Below the pieces are notes generated by a model, which saw nothing but the letters and a program-made list of their open reading frames with translations, was not told where the DNA came from and made no database searches. Positions 59,281 through 64,000 of a stretch of 64,000 nucleotides of DNA are shown one piece after another. Each line of letters begins with the position of its first letter. Positions within the stretch are counted from its first letter, which is position 1. Both the position numbers and the translations under genes were made by a program. Source of the stretch: Arachidicoccus sp. BS20 (GTDB taxonomy: Bacteria; Bacteroidota; Bacteroidia; Chitinophagales; Chitinophagaceae); assembly GCF_001659705.1 (NCBI RefSeq), contig NZ_CP015971.1, positions 2,793,029-2,857,028 of the forward strand, read 5' to 3'.

Positions 59281-60438
59281 TTATAAGTTTACCAAAGTCG
59301 CTGCAAAATTGCGTGCTTCTGCGTCGGTTTCAAAATAATCTTCCAGAGTAGGGTTTTCGATGAAATTTATCTTGGTCATGGTTTTTTCAATTACTTCGGT
59401 CATTTCCAAAAAGCCAACCCTGTTGTGCAGAAAAGCGTACACGGCAAGTTCGTTTGCTGCATTTAAAATACAAGGCATATTGCCGCCTTTGTTTAACGCT
59501 TCGGAAGCCAGCACCAGATTGCGGAAAGTCTTTAAATCGGGTTCTTCAAACGTAAGCGTGTCGGGTTTTCTGAAATTGTAGCGCGGGAAATTGGCTTTAA
59601 TCCTGTGCGGAAAACTCAACGCATATTGAATAGGTACTTTCATATCGGGCAAGCCCATTTGCGCTTTGATGCTGCCGTCTTCAAACTCCACAAGGCTGTG
59701 AATAATACTTTGCGGATGAACGACCACCTGAATTTGCTGCGGCTTTAAATGGAACAACCATTTTGCTTCAATCATCTCAAGCCCTTTATTCATCATGGTT
59801 GCAGAGTCAATGGAAATTTTTGCACCCATGTTCCAGTTGGGGTGCTGAATGGCGTGTTCGCGTTTTACATTGACCAAGTAATTCGGCTTTCTGCCCAAAA
59901 AAGGTCCGCCGCTTGCGGTCAAAATCACGCGGTCAATTTTATTTGTTCCCTCGCCTACCAAACATTGAAAAATGGCAGAATGTTCGCTGTCAATCGGGAT
60001 AATGGGAACGCGCTTTTCGTAAGCCGTGCGCATTACAATATCGCCCGCAACTACGAGCGTTTCTTTATTTGCCAAGCCAACGGGTTTGCCGTTTTCCAAT
60101 GCTTTGAGTGTCGGCTTTAAACCTGCAAAACCCACAATTGCCGCAACCATAAAATCATATACATCCAAGCCTGCAACGTCAATCACAGACTGCTCGCCGG
60201 CAAATACTTTGACATTGGTATTGAGCAACGCAGACTGCACCAAAGAAAACTTTGCTTCATTGGCGATGACCACAATATTGGGATTAAATTTTAAAGCCTG
60301 CTGAATCAGCAACTCGTGATTGTTGGACGCCGTGAGCACTTCTACGGAAAATAAATCAGGATTGGCTTCAATCACATCCAGCGCCTGCCGACCGATAGAA
60401 CCCGTAGAACCAAATATGGCTATTCGTTTTTTCTGCAT
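59281..60438 (-). CDS. dxr: 1-deoxy-D-xylulose 5-phosphate reductoisomerase
   Basis: The 385-residue protein starts MQKKRIAIFGSTGSIGRQAL with the NADPH-binding loop; an ATG one codon earlier (60441) is also possible. PIDSEHSAIFQCLVGE, ILTASGGPFLGR and the metal- and substrate-binding DSATMMNKGLEMIEAKWLF follow. It carries out the second step of the methylerythritol phosphate route to isoprenoids and is the target of fosmidomycin. Upstream codons to 60555 look like leader. Confidence 0.96.
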   Translation of the reverse strand: MQKKRIAIFGSTGSIGRQALDVIEANPDLFSVEVLTASNNHELLIQQALKFNPNIVVIANEAKFSLVQSALLNTNVKVFAGEQSVIDVAGLDVYDFMVAAIVGFAGLKPTLKALENGKPVGLANKETLVVAGDIVMRTAYEKRVPIIPIDSEHSAIFQCLVGEGTNKIDRVILTASGGPFLGRKPNYLVNVKREHAIQHPNWNMGAKISIDSATMMNKGLEMIEAKWLFHLKPQQIQVVVHPQSIIHSLVEFEDGSIKAQMGLPDMKVPIQYALSFPHRIKANFPRYNFRKPDTLTFEEPDLKTFRNLVLASEALNKGGNMPCILNAANELAVYAFLHNRVGFLEMTEVIEKTMTKINFIENPTLEDYFETDAEARNFAATLVNL

Positions 60439-60472
60439 CATTTTTTCAAAAAATTCAAGGCTTGTAAAGATA

Positions 60473-60725
60473 TTGGTTTTGCTTGAATTGAGAAATTGCG
60501 CAGGATTTTTTGGGAATGTTTGGGAAAATGTTGTCATAAATATATAATGTATCAAACCAATTTTTTCTTTGCAACATTGACGTGCTATTTAATATTTGCT
60601 GTGTCGAAGTCTTATCGGCGAATTTTTTATTCGCATTACAATTGTTTATTACTGATGCACGTATAGATATGAGTTCGCGATTGTAAACCGGATAAATACG
60701 TAAGGGAAAAATATTTTCCTCCGCT
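60473..60725 (+). other. spacer between dxr and the sigma-factor gene
   Basis: A divergent promoter region without a gene. It holds a small hairpin GCGAAT (60618-60623) / ATTCGC (60629-60634). The dxr side shows only TATCTTTA, one base from the -7 consensus, on the minus strand (60472-60465). No tRNA or ncRNA is recognised. Confidence 0.4.
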
Positions 60726-60751
60726 TGTAACATTTTCCCTCGTTCTGCGTC
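60726..60751 (+). promoter_or_regulatory. ECF-type promoter of the sigma-factor gene
   Basis: TGTAAC (60726-60731) and CGTC (60748-60751) are separated by exactly 16 bases, the pattern of many group IV sigma-factor promoters (a GGAAC/TGTAAC-type -35, a CGTC-type -10). The start site would be about 60758, 6 bases before the ATG at 60764. Autoregulation by the encoded sigma factor is inferred. Confidence 0.6.
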
Positions 60752-60763
60752 ATCTTTATAGTA

Positions 60764-61276
60764 ATGAATCCGACAGCAATATTTACCGAACGAATTCTGC
60801 CTTTGAAGGACAAGCTTTTGCGCGTGTCTTTCAGCATCGTTCGGCAAGTAGAAGAAGCGGAAGATATTGTGCAGGAAGTGATGTTAAAAATCTGGAGCAA
60901 GCGCGATGAGTGGGCAAATCTGGATAATTGCGAAGCATATTGTATGACAATGACACGCAACAATAGCATTGATTTTTTAAGAAGAAAAAAAATACAGTTA
61001 CAAACATTAGACAGTGCGCAAATTGTTTCATCAAAAGAGGCAAACCCTTTGGAAAAGGTTACAGACAAAGAAACATTTTTACAAATTCAGGAAGCCATGC
61101 AGGCGCTACCGGAGAAGCAATTTTTATCTATCCAATTGCGCGAAGTAGAAGGAAAATCATATAATGAAATTGCAGAATTATTAAGCATAACCATCGAGCA
61201 AGTGAAAGTAAATATTCATCGTGCACGCACAAGCATTCGCGCGCAGCTTACAAAACAATTCAATCATGGAATATAA
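60764..61276 (+). CDS. ECF-family RNA polymerase sigma factor
   Basis: The 170-residue protein has region 2 (EAEDIVQEVMLKIWSKRDEW, with the DxxQ/E polymerase contact and -10 reading helix) and region 4 (LPEKQFLSIQLREVEGKSYN; EIAELLSITIEQVKVNIHRA) for the -35 element. It is the group IV type used in envelope and iron stress. The next gene overlaps it by 11 bases and is a probable anti-sigma factor. Its own promoter matches the ECF type, and rseP, which may release it, lies 1.6 kb upstream on the other strand. Confidence 0.93.
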   Translation: MNPTAIFTERILPLKDKLLRVSFSIVRQVEEAEDIVQEVMLKIWSKRDEWANLDNCEAYCMTMTRNNSIDFLRRKKIQLQTLDSAQIVSSKEANPLEKVTDKETFLQIQEAMQALPEKQFLSIQLREVEGKSYNEIAELLSITIEQVKVNIHRARTSIRAQLTKQFNHGI

Positions 61277-61796
61277 CGATATAAAAATTTTATTAGACAA
61301 ATATCTGGCAGGCGAAACTTCCCTGGAAGAGGAAAAACTGTTGGGCGAATATTATGCGAAACCCGATGTTCATGCGGATTTTGCAGCATTCAAACCTTTG
61401 TTCGATTATTTTTCTTCAGAAAAAAACCTCACGACAAGCGAAGGCTTTGAAGAAAAAATTCTTTCAAAAATCAAGGAAGAAACAGCGCCTGCAAAAACGT
61501 TTAAGTTGTATTGGTTACGAGTTGCGGCGGTTGTTTTATTATTGCTTGGTTCGGCAGGAATTATTTATAAATCGGTTGATAAAAACAAAATTGTTCCTGT
61601 GCAAAACGTTGCAGAAGCAACGCAAATCAATAACTCTGCCGCCGAAATTACAGATACTTATAGCAATCCCGAAGATGCGAAAAAAGCCGTAGAACAAGCG
61701 CTGGCGCTGCTTTCAAAGCATCTGAACAAAGGGGAAAATATTGCCGAAAGAAACATCGGAAAAATGGATGTGCTGAATAAAGCGTTAGATAATTAA
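61266..61796 (+). CDS. probable transmembrane anti-sigma factor
   Basis: With ATG at 61266 the 176-residue protein starts MEYNDIKILLDKYLAGETSL. It has a charged cytosolic N-terminus of about 75 residues, one membrane helix (RVAAVVLLLLGSAGIIY, about 85-101) and a periplasmic helical tail (NPEDAKKAVEQALALLSKHL). No zinc H-x3-C-x2-C motif is seen. The position, overlap with the sigma gene and single-helix layout support an anti-sigma role; direct sequence proof is lacking. Confidence 0.8.
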   Translation: MEYNDIKILLDKYLAGETSLEEEKLLGEYYAKPDVHADFAAFKPLFDYFSSEKNLTTSEGFEEKILSKIKEETAPAKTFKLYWLRVAAVVLLLLGSAGIIYKSVDKNKIVPVQNVAEATQINNSAAEITDTYSNPEDAKKAVEQALALLSKHLNKGENIAERNIGKMDVLNKALDN

Positions 61797-61835
61797 AAAT
61801 AAAAAATTAGTAATTAATAATTGAACACGCCGACA

Positions 61836-61906
61836 CGTCATGCCGAACTCGTTTCGGCATCTCTTGGTAAGCCGTTTTAAGATGCCGAAACGAGTTCGGC
61901 ATGACG
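61836..61906. repeat. 27-bp perfect palindromic repeat
   Basis: The arms 61836-61862 and 61880-61906 are perfect reverse complements of 27 bases with a 17-base loop. Each arm can also fold alone (GCCGAAC with GTTTCGGC). The right arm read on the minus strand translates RHAELVSAS, a peptide that recurs at the ends of spurious predicted genes in Bacteroidota. It lies between the anti-sigma gene and the first DUF4252 gene. Confidence 0.85.
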
Positions 61907-61979
61907 ACAAAGGTGTTCGGAATAAGGAATTGGTGCGACAATTTTATCAATCAATTTATTAAAATAAACATCAAGGAAT

Positions 61980-62504
61980 ATGAAACAGTTTAAAAAAATA
62001 ATCGTCTTGTTTGCAGCAATATTTTTGCTTTGCACACAGGCATTTTCGCAAAGCGATGCCATCGGCAAGTTTTTCAACCAGTATGTAAATGACGATAATT
62101 TCACGGTCGTTTCCATCAGCCCGAAAATGTTTAAGATGTTATCGAAAGTCAACTGGGACGATGTAAGTCCCGATGTAAAACAAACGGTAAGCCAAATCAC
62201 AAGTTTGCGTTTACTTGAAACGGAAAAAAATGCGCAACAAATATATAGAGATGCTGCAAGAAAACTGAACCTTGCTTCTTACGAAGAACTGATGACCGTG
62301 CGGGATGGCGGCGACAATGTGAAATTTCTTGTGAAGGAAAACAACAATATCATTTCCGAATTGCTGATGCTCGTTGGCAGCGATGACGATTTTGTATTGA
62401 TGTCGATTACCGGAAATATTGATTTAGACAAGATGGCAAAGCTTGGACAAACGCTGAATATTCAGGATATGGACAAGCTGAAGAATGTAAGAAAGAAAAA
62501 ATAA
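61980..62504 (+). CDS. DUF4252 lipoprotein-like secreted protein 1
   Basis: The 174-residue protein has a signal peptide (residues 1-24, ending TQAFSQ) and one DUF4252 domain: GKFFNQYVNDDNFTVVSISP, KFLVKENNNIISELLMLVG and DDFVLMSITGNIDLDKMAKL. DUF4252 proteins are secreted or anchored Bacteroidota proteins of unknown function, often encoded after an ECF sigma/anti-sigma pair as here. It begins 74 bases after the long palindrome. Two further DUF4252 genes follow. Confidence 0.88.
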   Translation: MKQFKKIIVLFAAIFLLCTQAFSQSDAIGKFFNQYVNDDNFTVVSISPKMFKMLSKVNWDDVSPDVKQTVSQITSLRLLETEKNAQQIYRDAARKLNLASYEELMTVRDGGDNVKFLVKENNNIISELLMLVGSDDDFVLMSITGNIDLDKMAKLGQTLNIQDMDKLKNVRKKK

Positions 62505-62528
62505 ATTATCAACTTAAAATTATCGTTT

Positions 62529-63038
62529 ATGAAAAAGAATTTGCTTTTAATCGCACTGTTTATCAGTGTTTCAGCGAATGTATTTGCACAAAAATCTTTA
62601 GACAGATTTGTTCATAAATACAGAAGCACGGCTAATGCCGACTATGTGCATGTCGGCAGTTTTTTGATGGCGTTGGCACATCCGTTTATTCCGGCAGATG
62701 ATGACGGTACGCGATTGCTGAAAAAAATTCATTCTGTTGAAGTCCTTGATTTTAATATTAATTCACAGCAACCAAATGTGCATCACGATATGAAACTGTT
62801 GCAATCAGATTTGATTAAAGATGGTTACGATGAATTGATGTTCGTAAAATCCGAAGGCGACAGAGTACATATTCTCGGCAAAATTCAAGGCGATAAAATT
62901 GTAAAAGATTGCGTGCTGTTGGTCGATAGCGATAATGAAATTTCTGTTGTTCATGTGACAGGAAAAATCAACTTAGATGAAATAGGAAATCTTTCTGGCA
63001 AATTTGGAAATGCAAAATTTAGTGTTGCGAAGAATTAA
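62529..63038 (+). CDS. DUF4252 secreted protein 2
   Basis: The 169-residue protein has a signal peptide (residues 1-21, ending NVFAQ) and the DUF4252 pattern SLDRFVHKYRSTANADYVHV, LKKIHSVEVLDFNINSQQPN and EISVVHVTGKINLDEIGNLS. It starts 24 bases after the first DUF4252 gene and is its paralogue; it has no adjacent promoter box and belongs to the same transcript. Function unknown. Confidence 0.86.
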   Translation: MKKNLLLIALFISVSANVFAQKSLDRFVHKYRSTANADYVHVGSFLMALAHPFIPADDDGTRLLKKIHSVEVLDFNINSQQPNVHHDMKLLQSDLIKDGYDELMFVKSEGDRVHILGKIQGDKIVKDCVLLVDSDNEISVVHVTGKINLDEIGNLSGKFGNAKFSVAKN

Positions 63039-63075
63039 GTATTTTACTCGAATATTCTTTTTTAAAATAATTTTT

Positions 63076-63576
63076 ATGAACCGCTATTTTATTTTGATTG
63101 CGATATTTATAATGCTTTCCACAGCTTCATTTGCACAGAAAACAATTAATACATTTATCGAAAAATACGGACAAATTAAAAATGTCGAGTTGTATGATGC
63201 ACTCAAAATGATGTCAAGTCAAGTGAATGACACACTGCCTCCCGAAAAAAAGGCAATAATAAAAAAGTTGAAGACCTTTCAAGTAATGAATATTCAATTT
63301 GATGAAAGTAATAAAAACACAATAACTGATGAGATAGTAAAATTGAAGGCTAATTTGCTGAAAGATAAATATGAGGAATTGGCATCATTCAAATCAAACG
63401 GCAGCAAATCCATTGCTATGGTCTTTATACCTGAGAATAAAGCAGAGAAAGATTATGTGCAAATTGTAGAACAAGACGATACTGCATATATCATACATAT
63501 AGCAGGAGAAATGACAGACAATGAATTCTCAAAACTCATTGCAAGCATAAGCATCAGTGAAAACGCGGATAATTAA
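63076..63576 (+). CDS. DUF4252 secreted protein 3
   Basis: With ATG at 63076 the 166-residue protein has a signal peptide (MNRYFILIAIFIMLSTASFAQ). The domain shows TINTFIEKYGQIKNVELYDA, KLKTFQVMNIQFDESNK and AYIIHIAGEMTDNEFSKL. It is the most diverged of the three and AT-rich. The 24 codons upstream in frame overlap the second gene and lack a signal peptide, so they are not used. Function unknown. Confidence 0.84.
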   Translation: MNRYFILIAIFIMLSTASFAQKTINTFIEKYGQIKNVELYDALKMMSSQVNDTLPPEKKAIIKKLKTFQVMNIQFDESNKNTITDEIVKLKANLLKDKYEELASFKSNGSKSIAMVFIPENKAEKDYVQIVEQDDTAYIIHIAGEMTDNEFSKLIASISISENADN

Positions 63577-63760
63577 AATGCTCTTTACATATAAAAAGGC
63601 AACATCCATCCGGATAAGATTGAAATACTCTCCATACAAATGGGAAAACAAAAAGCAGGGCACAGCAAAAGATTAAAACAAAAATACTTTTGGCATTATT
63701 TGTTATAAATAAGTAATTTTAATACGTTAATTACATTGCTTATTTTAAATATCTGCCAAA

Positions 63761-64000
63761 ATGGAAGAGAACCAAACATCCGGAACCGCCGGCGCCGGAC
63801 ATAACCAATCCGAAGAAGTCAAAGAATTTCTCAAACAAGGCTTTTTGCCTCTGGTCAGAAAAATCATTTTCCGCCCTACAGAACTTCAGTCTGAATTTTC
63901 CGAGAACGACAATTCCGTGAAGTCCATCGTTATGATTATTATTTGTGGCGTTTTGTACGCCATATTACCTTACATTTTTGTTGGAAGGGTACGACAGTAT
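63761..64000 (+). CDS. start of a membrane protein gene, cut by the window edge
   Basis: The first 80 codons are open to the edge: MEENQTSGTAGAGHNQSEEV, then a basic amphipathic segment FLPLVRKIIFRPTELQSEFS and a hydrophobic helix VMIIICGVLYAILPYIFVG at about 58-76. The layout, a charged soluble start before a multi-helix membrane part, recalls Yip1-domain proteins, but too little is visible to be sure. No promoter box is clear in the 184 bases upstream. Confidence 0.7.
   Translation, partial: MEENQTSGTAGAGHNQSEEVKEFLKQGFLPLVRKIIFRPTELQSEFSENDNSVKSIVMIIICGVLYAILPYIFVGRVRQY

Noticed and set aside
61877-62200. 107-codon minus-strand frame ending HAELVSAS
   Set aside because: Its end is produced by the palindromic repeat and the rest is antisense to the first DUF4252 gene.

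Overview
The window is a chromosomal segment of a Bacteroidota bacterium, most likely of the Chitinophagaceae or a near relative. The signs are type III glutamine synthetase, SusC/TonB-type outer-membrane proteins, DUF4252, DUF2795 and DUF4399 proteins, Tricorn-type and M1 peptidases, many secreted proteins with signal peptides ending in A-x-A-Q, and promoters with the Bacteroidota -7 box TAnnTTTG. No transposase, prophage, CRISPR array, rRNA or tRNA gene was found. This is an ordinary core/accessory mix, not a large mobile island.

Layout. 1-6.1 kb: a secreted double pectate-lyase-fold protein and a TonB-receptor-like barrel whose upstream regions are near copies of each other. 6.3-12.6 kb: an orphan sensor kinase, glnN, rsmA, a D-2-hydroxyacid dehydrogenase and greA. 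12.7-16.9 kb (minus): polysaccharide deacetylase, a membrane protein with a metal-binding tail, DUF937, lactonase and DUF4399. 17-21 kb: an rRNA/tRNA m5C methyltransferase, a LysM protein and an ammonium channel. 21-32 kb: mfd, DUF2130, DUF2795, lolD, lptG, a ThuA-like protein and a MacB-type permease. 32.4-36.3 kb: a pterin block in which two 6-pyruvoyl-tetrahydropterin synthase paralogues flank a RelE/ParE toxin-antitoxin pair, followed by folE and fabD. 36.4-43 kb: a Tricorn-type protease, a thioesterase, and rplK-rplA-rplJ-rplL standing apart from nusG and rpoBC. 43-46.4 kb: cutC, a HEAT-like protein, an AraC regulator and a small porin. 46.8-54.1 kb: a peptide-use cluster (OppC/DppC-type permease, dipeptidyl peptidase IV, two M1 peptidases). 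54.1-60.4 kb (minus): gmhA, an acyltransferase, a PIN/RHH toxin-antitoxin pair, a glycosyltransferase, rseP and dxr. 60.7-64 kb: an ECF sigma factor, its probable anti-sigma factor, three tandem DUF4252 proteins and the start of a membrane protein gene.

Regulation and repeats. TAnnTTTG boxes precede many genes. At rsmA, mfd, cutC and gmhA the box is so close to the start codon that the mRNAs should be leaderless or nearly so, and this also corrects several over-long starts. The sigma factor has its own ECF-type promoter (TGTAAC, 16 bases, CGTC). Two copies of a roughly 170-bp non-coding repeat with about 21-bp terminal inverted repeats lie 18.5 kb apart in opposite orientation. Several other palindromic repeats sit between genes. 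Intrinsic terminators are unusually clear and many are bidirectional between convergent genes. Two terminators (greA leader; before the oligopeptide permease) lie between a promoter and its gene, which suggests attenuation or small RNAs.
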